Position numbers and translations under genes: made by a program | Shown here: positions 1-6,172 of the stretch, one piece after another | Position numbering within the stretch: the first letter of the stretch is position 1 | Layout of the letters: each line of letters begins with the position of its first letter | Assembly: GCA_024654105.1 (NCBI GenBank) | Contig: JANLID010000226.1 | Span: 1 to 9,921, forward strand | DNA length: 9,921 nt | Reading direction: 5' to 3' | Source: Gallionella sp. | GTDB lineage: Bacteria > Pseudomonadota > Gammaproteobacteria > Burkholderiales > Gallionellaceae | The notes under the pieces: model-generated | Seen by the model: the letters and a program-made list of their open reading frames with translations, nothing else | Told to the model about the DNA's origin: nothing | The model's database searches: none

Positions 1-40
1 CCTCTCCCCGCCAGCGGGGAGAGGGCAGGGTGAGGGGCGC
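1..40. repeat. REP-like palindromic repeat, right part (cut by window edge)
   Basis: Bases 1-9 (CCTCTCCCC) are the exact reverse complement of bases 16-24 (GGGGAGAGG), with a 6-base GCCAGC spacer. The right arm continues as GCAGGGTGAGGGG. Repeats of this composition (a CCCTCACCCTGCCCTCTCCCC-type arm and its complement) are common dispersed intergenic elements in proteobacterial genomes, as I recall. If this is such an element, the bases just left of the window should continue the mirror arm. Here the repeat is in the open frame of the methyltransferase tail. Confidence 0.6.
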
Positions 41-253
41 GCATCCCTCGCCGACCTCTACGACCCGCTCACGATGCCGCCCGCACTGACCAAAGCCCAC
101 CAAGCCCTCGATCGCGCCGTGGATGCCTGCTACCGCAAGGCCGCGTTCGCCAGCGACGCGCAGCGCGTGGAGTTCCTGTTCGAGCGCTACCAGCAACTCA
201 CCAGCTTGCTGCCGACGGAAAAGAAAACCAGGAGAAAACCAACAGCTACTTGA
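2..253 (+). CDS. DNA methyltransferase C-terminal end (MmeI/type IIL-like), partial at left edge
   Basis: This reading frame is open from base 2 to a TGA at 251-253 and gives 83 residues; the gene begins outside the window. The stretch LYDPLTMPPALTKAHQALDR followed by a short Tyr-containing segment and DAQRVEFLFERYQQLTSLLP is, from memory, characteristic of the extreme C-terminus of large class I SAM-dependent DNA methyltransferases of the MmeI/type IIL kind. Those single-chain enzymes combine adenine methylation with DNA recognition and sometimes cleavage. The Lys/Arg-rich ending (EKKTRRK) looks like a natural terminus. The catalytic part (SAM-binding and NPPY motifs) is not in the window, so activity cannot be judged. 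The first ~14 codons lie inside a REP-like palindrome, which is odd for a conserved gene and may mean that the repeat was inserted in frame or that this is only a gene remnant. A second copy of the same tail lies at the right edge. Confidence 0.6.
   Translation, partial: LSPPAGRGQGEGRASLADLYDPLTMPPALTKAHQALDRAVDACYRKAAFASDAQRVEFLFERYQQLTSLLPTEKKTRRKPTAT
173..202 (+). repeat. Direct repeat shared with the right edge, left copy
   Basis: Thirty bases here are identical to 9854-9883 in the same orientation. They lie in the methyltransferase tail frame and encode FLFERYQQLT. Over about 72 aligned bases around it (155-226 versus 9836-9907) I count 12 mismatches, many of them at third codon positions, which suggests old homologous copies and not a recent duplication. 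Confidence 0.85.
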
Positions 254-510
254 TTCGCCGCAGGAGTTTGCGCTCGATGTCGTCCGTGGCATCTACGGAG
301 GCAAGCATTTCGTTGAATTAAAATCCACCCTTGAAGCCTGACGTGAGATAAAAATCGCTGCAACCCGGCAAGGCTTATTGGAATAAAATATCAGCCGCGT
401 TGTTCGGTGTAGTGTGTTCTTTGTGCTACAGTCTGGCTTGCATCGCGGAACAGCAGATCGCTTCGTTCGCGGCGGAGATGCAAAGTCTCCAAGGTGGGAA
501 CATAACAATA
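254..510 (+). other. Leader region before the ThDP-enzyme operon, no recognised gene
   Basis: These 257 bases separate the methyltransferase stop from the preferred start of the ThDP enzyme. No recognisable protein or RNA gene is seen. The part around 345-390 is clearly more AT-rich than the flanks (AAAAT runs at about 350 and TAAAATAT at about 384-391), which suits a promoter, but no pair of -35 and -10 boxes with normal spacing is convincing. The operon promoter is most likely here, by inference from position. The frame of the downstream enzyme is open back to a TTG at 400, but that extension is not homologous to the family. Confidence 0.35.
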
Positions 511-2298
511 ATGATACATTTTGAAACTGGATCAATAAATCAGTCAATGACAGAATTACAGCAAGCACAAGACATCGAAGCACAACCACAATCCATGGAA
601 GCGGCCGACCTGCTGGTCGCCTATCTTGAACAAATCAGTGTCGAGTTTGTATTCGGTGTGCCCGGCGGCGCCATCGAGCCGCTGTACAACGCGCTCGCGC
701 GCAGCGCCCGGCGCGGCGGGCTACGCCCCATCGTAGCGCGCCACGAATCGGGGGCCGCTTTCATGGCCGATGGCTACGCTCGTGAAACAGGCAGGATCGG
801 CGTGTGCTGTGCCACTTCCGGCCCGGGCGCCACCAACCTGATCACCGGCGTGGCCTGCGCTTATGAAAACGAGATTCCGCTGCTGGTCATCACCGCCCAG
901 CCCTCGCTGCATTTGTTGGGCAGGGGGGCGATGCAGGAATCTGCTGGCATGGGGGGTATCGACACGGTAGCGATGTTCCGCACCTGCACACGCTACAGCG
1001 CGCTGATTTCCCATCCTGACCAACTGGAAAGGCAACTGACCACTGCGCTGCTGAGCGCGTACCAGCCAACACCCGGCCCGGTCCACCTCAGCATCCCGGT
1101 AGACGTGCAGCGCTCCTTGATGAAGAGCGGCCCTGCCTTCAATCTCGCGCATCTGCTACAGCCGCTGTCTGCGGTTGATGACGCGGCGGTTCGCGAATTA
1201 CAGGCGCAACTGGCGCAGGCACAGCGGGTGGTGGTACTGATCGGCAGCGGCTGCGGGGAGGCGATCGACCTCGTCATCGAATTGGCGGAGAGGATAGGCG
1301 CGGTTTTCGTCGTCACACCCGATGCCAAGGGGTTCATCAGCCCGCGCCATCCTTCGTACCTTGGCGTATTCGGTTTCGCCGGACACTCGTCCGCCTTTGC
1401 TGCGATGGAAGACAAGGCTGTTGACCTGATACTTGCAGTTGGCACAGACATGAGCGAATTTTCCAGCAATGGCTGGTGTGAATCGCTGCTGAACAACCGG
1501 CTGGTGCATATCGACTCCTGCGAAGCGCACCTGACGCGCTCGCCGATGGCGCGATTGCATGTGCGCGGCCGTATCCGCCCGGTATTCGAGCGGCTGCTGC
1601 GAACGCTGCGCAGGGAGGGTACGACAGAGATTTCCGTTGGTGAGCAGCGAAGATTCAGAAAAATCTCGGTTGACGATCCGTTCAAATCTGCATCAGTAGG
1701 CGCACCCATCAAGCCGCAGTATTTGATGCGCGAACTCGGCTGGCGCAGCCCACCCGATACGCGTTTTCTGGTTGATACCGGCAGTAGCATCGCATGGGCG
1801 ATCCATCATCTGGGGATGCACGACCACCAAGCCAGCGCAGGGGGGTGGATGCGCGTCACGATGAATTTCGCCCCGATGGGCTGGGCCATCGGCGGCGCGG
1901 TCGGCACCGCGCTCGCCAACCGCGCGGTGCCGGTAGTCTGCATCACCGGCGATGGCAGCCTGCTGATGAACGGCCAGGAGATGACCGTGGCGCTGACCGA
2001 GAAGCTTGGCGTGCTATTCGTGATCCTCAACGACGCGGCGCTGGGCATGGTGAAGCACGGCCAGCTTCTGGCCGGTGCGGAACAGGTCGGGGTCGATCTG
2101 CCGGTGGTGGATTTCCGGCTGCTGGCCGAATCCATGGGCATCCCGGGCCATGTGATCCGCACCGCGCAGGACTTCGAAAATCTGGACCTGGACGCGATCC
2201 TGCGCCATCCGGGCCCGACCGTGCTGGACGTGCGCGTCGATAAGGAGGAAGTCCCGCCGATGGGACTGCGTATCAAAATTTTGGGGGCGGTGGGATAA
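511..2298 (+). CDS. ThDP-dependent enzyme, acetolactate-synthase-like
   Basis: The product is about 595 residues with the three-domain layout of the acetolactate synthase/pyruvate oxidase superfamily. The N-terminal pyrimidine-binding domain carries VFGVPGGA and RHESGAAFMADGYARETGR, whose Glu (about residue 79) should activate the ThDP ylide. A middle Rossmann-like domain starts near VVVLIGSGCGEA. The C-terminal pyrophosphate domain has the metal/ThDP motif starting GDGSLLMNGQEM (about residue 480) and ending in LND, then ALGMVKHGQ. The family decarboxylates 2-keto acids and transfers the resulting acyl carbanion. True biosynthetic acetolactate synthase is less likely: no regulatory subunit gene follows, HESGA replaces the usual HEQGA, and the neighbours are citrate-synthase-like. 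The start is uncertain. The frame is open to a TTG at 400, with ATGs at 478, 511, 547 and 595. I chose 511 because AAGGTGGG lies upstream (491-498), although its spacing is long. Family homology begins only near the ATG at 595. The gene leads a three-gene operon, with the next start 2 bases past its stop. Confidence 0.85.
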   Translation: MIHFETGSINQSMTELQQAQDIEAQPQSMEAADLLVAYLEQISVEFVFGVPGGAIEPLYNALARSARRGGLRPIVARHESGAAFMADGYARETGRIGVCCATSGPGATNLITGVACAYENEIPLLVITAQPSLHLLGRGAMQESAGMGGIDTVAMFRTCTRYSALISHPDQLERQLTTALLSAYQPTPGPVHLSIPVDVQRSLMKSGPAFNLAHLLQPLSAVDDAAVRELQAQLAQAQRVVVLIGSGCGEAIDLVIELAERIGAVFVVTPDAKGFISPRHPSYLGVFGFAGHSSAFAAMEDKAVDLILAVGTDMSEFSSNGWCESLLNNRLVHIDSCEAHLTRSPMARLHVRGRIRPVFERLLRTLRREGTTEISVGEQRRFRKISVDDPFKSASVGAPIKPQYLMRELGWRSPPDTRFLVDTGSSIAWAIHHLGMHDHQASAGGWMRVTMNFAPMGWAIGGAVGTALANRAVPVVCITGDGSLLMNGQEMTVALTEKLGVLFVILNDAALGMVKHGQLLAGAEQVGVDLPVVDFRLLAESMGIPGHVIRTAQDFENLDLDAILRHPGPTVLDVRVDKEEVPPMGLRIKILGAVG

Positions 2299-2300
2299 GC

Positions 2301-3116
2301 ATGGAATCCATCCATACCCGCATCTGGCAGGAGGAAGCCGAACCAGACAACGCGTTCGCAGCGGCATCCTGTCATTGCCATGGCTACGATGTTTACGGAG
2401 ACCTGCTGGTTCATGCAAGCTGGATCGAGTATTTGTTTCTGCTGTTTCGCGGCGAAGCGCCGACACCTGAGCAAGCCAGACTGCTGGAGGGCTTGGCAAT
2501 CGCGCTGGCAAATCCAGGGCCGCGCGATGCAGCGGTGCATGCCGCGATGTGCGGCGGGGTCGGGGGTTCCACTTCGGCATCCTGTTTGATGGCCGCGCTG
2601 GCGGTGGGTGCGGGTGCATCCGGCGGCGCGCGGGAAGTGCATCTCGCGATGGAGGACTGGATTGAGCGCGGCGCCGATCTGGCTTTGTGGCAAACAGGCC
2701 TGGCGATAAATCCGGTGGCTGATCCGGCCAGCGTCTGGCCTGCTCCCGGCCATCCCCCCGGTTTCGATCCGTATGGCGTGCGCTGCGCGACGCCGGTGCT
2801 GCAAACTCTGGCGCATCTTGCCGGGCTCGGTTGCGGAACAACTCTGGCATGGCTGCAGGAACACCGGACGGCGCTGGAATCTGCCGCCGGTCTGCCGCTG
2901 GCGATGACAGGCGTGGCGGCGGCGGCGTTGTGCGATCTGGGTTGCATGCCGGCGCAGGGAGAAATGCTGTTTCTGTTGCTGCGGCTGCCGGGCGCTGCGG
3001 TGCACGCGCTGGAGCAAAAGGATTACGGCCACAAGAATTTTCCATTCTTCCGCATTGAACTGGAGAACGACCCCGGCCCAGCCCGGACGGCAGGCTCAAC
3101 GGAGAATGCGATATGA
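2301..3116 (+). CDS. Divergent citrate synthase-fold protein (citryl-CoA lyase-like), first copy
   Basis: The product is 271 residues, far shorter than citrate synthases (about 370-430). It resembles short proteins usually named citryl-CoA lyase or citrate synthase family. Support comes from the early HTRIWQEEAE segment, the long Ala/Gly-rich helical middle, SGGAREVHLAM (from residue 107) where citrate synthases have HGGANEAV, PPGFDPYGVRCATPV (from about 152) where they have GFGHRVYK, and a C-terminal helix pair ending with FPFFRIELENDPGP. By this by-eye alignment the two catalytic histidines become Ser107 and Pro157, and the catalytic Asp region (about residues 202-204, MTG) also lacks Asp. 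A normal citrate synthase or lyase reaction is therefore doubtful; it could be a structural partner or use other chemistry. It starts 2 bases after the ThDP enzyme and its stop overlaps the next start (ATGA), so the products are probably made together, perhaps as a complex with the second copy. There is no signal peptide; it should be cytoplasmic. Confidence 0.72.
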   Translation: MESIHTRIWQEEAEPDNAFAAASCHCHGYDVYGDLLVHASWIEYLFLLFRGEAPTPEQARLLEGLAIALANPGPRDAAVHAAMCGGVGGSTSASCLMAALAVGAGASGGAREVHLAMEDWIERGADLALWQTGLAINPVADPASVWPAPGHPPGFDPYGVRCATPVLQTLAHLAGLGCGTTLAWLQEHRTALESAAGLPLAMTGVAAAALCDLGCMPAQGEMLFLLLRLPGAAVHALEQKDYGHKNFPFFRIELENDPGPARTAGSTENAI

Positions 3117-3943
3117 ATGGGCCGCAGTTGTTAGAAGAATATGTCGGGCGGCTGTCCACCCGCATGGGAGCGGTTTTCCCGGGCGAACGCGCGGTGTTTC
3201 GCGGCCAGGATTTATTCACCTCGCTCAAGGATCTGGATTGGCTGGAACTTTATTTGTTCGGTGTCACCAGCCGCCGCTATACGCCGCAGCAGATGCGAGT
3301 ATTGCATGTGCTTTGGACACACAACAGTTATCCCGATCCGCGCCTGTGGAATAACCGCGTCGCGGCGCTGGCGGGCACGGCGCGCAGCACCGGTGCGCTC
3401 GGCATCGCCGCCGCGCTGGCGGTCTCCGAGGCGACAATCTATGGCGGAGCTTCACAACTGCGCTGCTGTGAATTTTTGACTCGCGCCAAAAAAATGGTGG
3501 ATCAAGGGGCTGACCTGGAAGCATTGGTGCGCGCAGAAATCAAGGAAAAGCGCGGCATTGGCGGTTACGGACGACCGATTGTTCGAGCTGATGAGCGCAT
3601 AGACCCGATCATGGCGATCGTGCGTGAACAGGGTCTGGACGGTGGGCCGCATCTCAAGCTCGCCTTTGAAGTGGAGCGCATCCTGCTGGCTGGACGCTGG
3701 CGCTGGCAGATGAATAGCGTCGGGCTTACGGCGGCACTATGTGCCGATTTCGGTATGGATCCGCGCGAGTATTATTTAGTGGCCGCCCCCGTTTTCCTTG
3801 CCGGCATGCCGCCGTGCTATCTGGACGCGGCTGATAAACCGGAAGGACAACTGTTTCCGTTGCCATGCCGCGCTATACTGCATAAAGGTGTTGCCCGCCG
3901 CCGCTGGCGCGCCGCAAAACCAAGTGCTCAGGCTGATGGGTAA
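3113..3943 (+). CDS. Divergent citrate synthase-fold protein, second copy
   Basis: The product is 276 residues, a distant paralogue of the preceding gene, recognised by its fold-family segments. A hydrophobic region precedes YGGASQLRCCEFL (from residue 110), which matches the HGGA helix of citrate synthases. GGYGRPIVRADER (residues 150-162) matches GFGHRVYKNxDPR closely, including the flanking Gly, Asp and Arg. MNSVGLTAALCADFGM (from residue 200) matches the helix with the catalytic Asp. At the three catalytic places the residues read Tyr110, Arg154 and Ser/Val202-203 instead of His, His and Asp. The fold may thus be kept while the chemistry is lost or changed. The Arg-rich tail (GVARRRWRAAK) is distinctive. 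The start ATG at 3113 overlaps the previous stop by 4 bases, typical of translational coupling, and suggests 1:1 synthesis of the two paralogues, possibly as a heterodimer. It is the last gene of the operon; 71 bases separate it from the receptor gene. Database names such as citryl-CoA lyase would be guesses here. Confidence 0.68.
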   Translation: MNGPQLLEEYVGRLSTRMGAVFPGERAVFRGQDLFTSLKDLDWLELYLFGVTSRRYTPQQMRVLHVLWTHNSYPDPRLWNNRVAALAGTARSTGALGIAAALAVSEATIYGGASQLRCCEFLTRAKKMVDQGADLEALVRAEIKEKRGIGGYGRPIVRADERIDPIMAIVREQGLDGGPHLKLAFEVERILLAGRWRWQMNSVGLTAALCADFGMDPREYYLVAAPVFLAGMPPCYLDAADKPEGQLFPLPCRAILHKGVARRRWRAAKPSAQADG

Positions 3944-4002
3944 GCATTCCTGACACCGGGAAATATGATAAAAATAGCAGCATAATAATTACAATACGTA
4001 AT

Positions 4003-4009
4003 AGGGGAG
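4003..4009 (+). promoter_or_regulatory. Strong ribosome binding site of the TonB receptor gene
   Basis: AGGGGAG lies 5 bases upstream of the ATG at 4015 and is the clearest Shine-Dalgarno sequence in the window. The stretch before it (about 3961-4002) is AT-rich and could hold a promoter separating this gene from the upstream operon, but no spaced -35/-10 pair is convincing. Confidence 0.7.
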
Positions 4010-4014
4010 TTGTC

Positions 4015-6084
4015 ATGAGAAGATCCATAATGCCGTTACTGGCTGTATGGCTGGCTTTCGCGTGGGCTGCTGGTTCCCATGCCGCGCCGCCGTCCGAGGA
4101 AGAAGAACTGGCGCTGGCCTACGGTGACAAGTCCTTCGTCACTATCGCCACTGGCATCCGGCAACCAATCGCGCGCGCGCCGTCGGTCGCCACCGTGGTC
4201 ACTGCGGAAGACATAGCCGCGATCGGCGCGGCGGATCTGGATGAAGTGCTGGAAACCGTGCCCGGCCTGCATGTATCGCATTCCCCCATCGGCTACAACC
4301 CGATCTATACCATCCGCGGCATCCACACCCAGTACAATCCCCAGGTGCTGATGCTGGTGAACGGCATACCGATCACCGGCGTGTTTGTCGGCGACCGTTC
4401 ATTCGTCTGGGCTGGCATGCCGGTGGAAAATATCGCACGAATCGAGGTGATCCGCGGCCCCGGTTCTGCGCTGTATGGCGCGGACGCTTTTTCCGGCGTG
4501 ATCAACATCATCACCAAGACAGCTCCTGACATCAACGGCACGCAGCTCGGTTTGCGTGCCGGCTCGTTCAACAGCCGCGATGCCTGGGTACAACACGGCG
4601 GCGCCTGGGGCGGACTCGATGTTGCGGCCTATTTGCGGGCAGGTGCCACTGACGGCCAGCACCAGATCATCACCGCGGACGTGCTGTCCGGCACGCCATT
4701 TCCTTCCCTCGCGCCGGGACCGGTCAACCTCGGCCGCGACGCGATCGACGGCCGCCTCGACCTGGCGCGCGACAAATGGCGGCTGCGCGCCGGCTATCAG
4801 CAGCGTTCCAACGCGAGTAGCGGCGCTGGGGTGGCATCGGCGCTGGATCCCCGGGGGCGCAATTTCGGTGAGCGCATCTCCACCGATCTTACCTGGCAGG
4901 ACACGAACTTCGCGCCCGACCTGGATGTAACCGCCCAGGCCAGCTATCTGCACATCACCGAGCAATCCGACCTGACGCTTTACCCACCCGGCTTTCCCGG
5001 CTTCCCCAATGGCGTGATCGGCAATCCAGACAAGTGGGAGCGCCACTTGCGCTTCAACCTGTCGGCTGCTTATACCGGCCTTCAGAGCCACAAGCTGCGT
5101 TTCGGCGCCGGAACCCAGGATGATGACCTGTATCGCATCAGGGAAACCAAAAATTTTACGCTGATGCCGATCCCCGGTGGTTTCTTTCCGGCGCCGCTCG
5201 GAGCGGTGGTGGACGTGACCGACACCGCGCCTTTCCTGCGCCCGCACAGCCGCCGCGTGAATCATGTCTACGTGCAAGACGAATGGTCTTTCACCAAGGA
5301 CTGGTACCTGACCGCCGGCGTGCGCCACGACCAGTATTCCGATTTCGGCGGCACCACCAACCCGCGCATTGCACTGGTATGGGAAACCGCCTACAACCTG
5401 ACCAGCAAGCTTCTCTATGGTAAAGCTTTCCGTCCGCCGTCGTTCTCCGAACTTTATATCATCAACAACCCGGTGGGATTGGGCAACCCCAACCTCAGGC
5501 CGGAAACCAACGAATCTATGGAACTGGCTTTTGCATGGCAGGCGACCGGCGCCCTGCAGGCGAACCTGAACCTGTTCCGTTACCAGATGAAGGATATTCT
5601 GCGTTTTGTGCCGAATCCGGATAACACTATTACCGCGCAGAATGCCGGGCGGCAGCACGGTCAGGGCATGGAAGTCGAGCTGGTCTGGGAAGCGGGCCCA
5701 AGCCTGCGGCTGTCCGGCAATTACGCGCAGCAACGTTCGATTGATGAGGCAACCAACCAGGATGCGGGCAACGCACCCCGGCATCACGTCTATGCGCGGG
5801 CTGACTGGCGCTTAATGCCCCGCTGGACTCTGGACACGCAGCTCAATTACGTCGCCGGGCGCCAGCGCGAGCCGTCGGACACCCGCCCTGCCATCGCCGA
5901 TTACCACACCGTGGACCTCACGCTGCGCAACCAGCAGCAGAACAGCAGTTGGGATTTCGCGTTCAAAGTGCTCAACCTGTTCGATGCCGACGCACGCGAG
6001 CCGTCTCCGGCGCCGGGTCTGATTCCCAACGACCTGCCGCTGGCCCCGCGCGAGTGGCGCTTCGAGGTGAGCCACCAGCTCTGA
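4015..6084 (+). CDS. TonB-dependent outer-membrane receptor
   Basis: The product is 689 residues. A Sec signal peptide (MRRS, hydrophobic core, cleavage near SHA-A at residues 23-24) is followed by an acidic linker and a possible TonB-box region (YGDKSFVTIATG). The plug domain spans about residues 57-170 and includes IEVIRGPGSALYGADAF (from 143) and GVINIITKT. The rest is a barrel rich in alternating aromatic/hydrophobic strands, with FRPPSFSELY and NPNLRPETNESME segments typical of the family, ending in WRFEVSHQL. Such receptors bind scarce ligands (iron chelates, cobalamin, others) at the cell surface and import them with TonB-ExbBD energy. The ligand cannot be told from the sequence. The start is well supported by AGGGGAG at 4003-4009, 5 bases before the ATG. 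It is followed by a lone periplasmic binding protein and a GGDEF-EAL sensor, a grouping I recall from other proteobacteria and that suggests uptake coupled to signalling. No clear Fur site is visible upstream. Confidence 0.93.
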   Translation: MRRSIMPLLAVWLAFAWAAGSHAAPPSEEEELALAYGDKSFVTIATGIRQPIARAPSVATVVTAEDIAAIGAADLDEVLETVPGLHVSHSPIGYNPIYTIRGIHTQYNPQVLMLVNGIPITGVFVGDRSFVWAGMPVENIARIEVIRGPGSALYGADAFSGVINIITKTAPDINGTQLGLRAGSFNSRDAWVQHGGAWGGLDVAAYLRAGATDGQHQIITADVLSGTPFPSLAPGPVNLGRDAIDGRLDLARDKWRLRAGYQQRSNASSGAGVASALDPRGRNFGERISTDLTWQDTNFAPDLDVTAQASYLHITEQSDLTLYPPGFPGFPNGVIGNPDKWERHLRFNLSAAYTGLQSHKLRFGAGTQDDDLYRIRETKNFTLMPIPGGFFPAPLGAVVDVTDTAPFLRPHSRRVNHVYVQDEWSFTKDWYLTAGVRHDQYSDFGGTTNPRIALVWETAYNLTSKLLYGKAFRPPSFSELYIINNPVGLGNPNLRPETNESMELAFAWQATGALQANLNLFRYQMKDILRFVPNPDNTITAQNAGRQHGQGMEVELVWEAGPSLRLSGNYAQQRSIDEATNQDAGNAPRHHVYARADWRLMPRWTLDTQLNYVAGRQREPSDTRPAIADYHTVDLTLRNQQQNSSWDFAFKVLNLFDADAREPSPAPGLIPNDLPLAPREWRFEVSHQL

Positions 6085-6119
6085 TGGGTAATTCCGTTTC
6101 TAACTCAATGGTGAAATAT

Positions 6120-6172
6120 CGTAGGGTGCGCTATGCGCACCAATGATAATGGTGCGCATAGCGCACCCTACG
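6120..6172. repeat. Perfect 23-bp inverted repeat (REP/MITE-like)
   Basis: Bases 6120-6142 are the exact reverse complement of 6150-6172, separated by the 7-base loop ATGATAA. The arm contains GTAGGGTGCGC and its outer ends read C-GTAGGGTG and CACCCTAC-G. Elements with such GTAGGGTGCGC...GCGCACCCTAC ends are familiar dispersed repeats in proteobacterial genomes, as I recall. It lies 35 bases after the receptor stop and covers the start region of the binding-protein gene. As RNA it would form a very stable hairpin that could limit read-through or translation of the downstream genes. No T-run follows, so it is not a typical intrinsic terminator. Confidence 0.9.

Noticed and set aside
123..341. 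Small frame ending in FALDVVRGIYGGKHFVELKS
   Set aside because: Its first half is an alternative frame of the methyltransferase tail. The second half looks somewhat protein-like, but I recognise no family and there is no ribosome site.
511..2298. Assignment as biosynthetic acetolactate synthase (ilvB)
   Set aside because: There is no small subunit gene, the Glu motif is HESGA and not HEQGA, and the genomic context is not branched-chain amino acid synthesis; a family-level name is safer.
1806..3228. Long antisense open frames opposite the ThDP and citrate-synthase-like genes
   Set aside because: They are Arg/Pro/Ser-rich with no recognisable motifs, overlap well-supported genes entirely and are expected shadows in GC-rich DNA.
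3961..4000. Possible Fur box upstream of the TonB receptor
   Set aside because: The stretch is AT-rich with GATAAAAATA and ATAATAATT, but it does not match the 19-base inverted consensus well enough to call.
4399..5787. A 462-residue antisense open frame opposite the TonB receptor
   Set aside because: The + strand frame carries clear plug and barrel motifs with a strong ribosome site; the antisense product resembles nothing and has low-complexity composition.
6120..6172. Palindrome as an intrinsic terminator of the receptor gene
   Set aside because: The stem is strong but no T-run follows on the + strand, and a downstream gene starts inside it.
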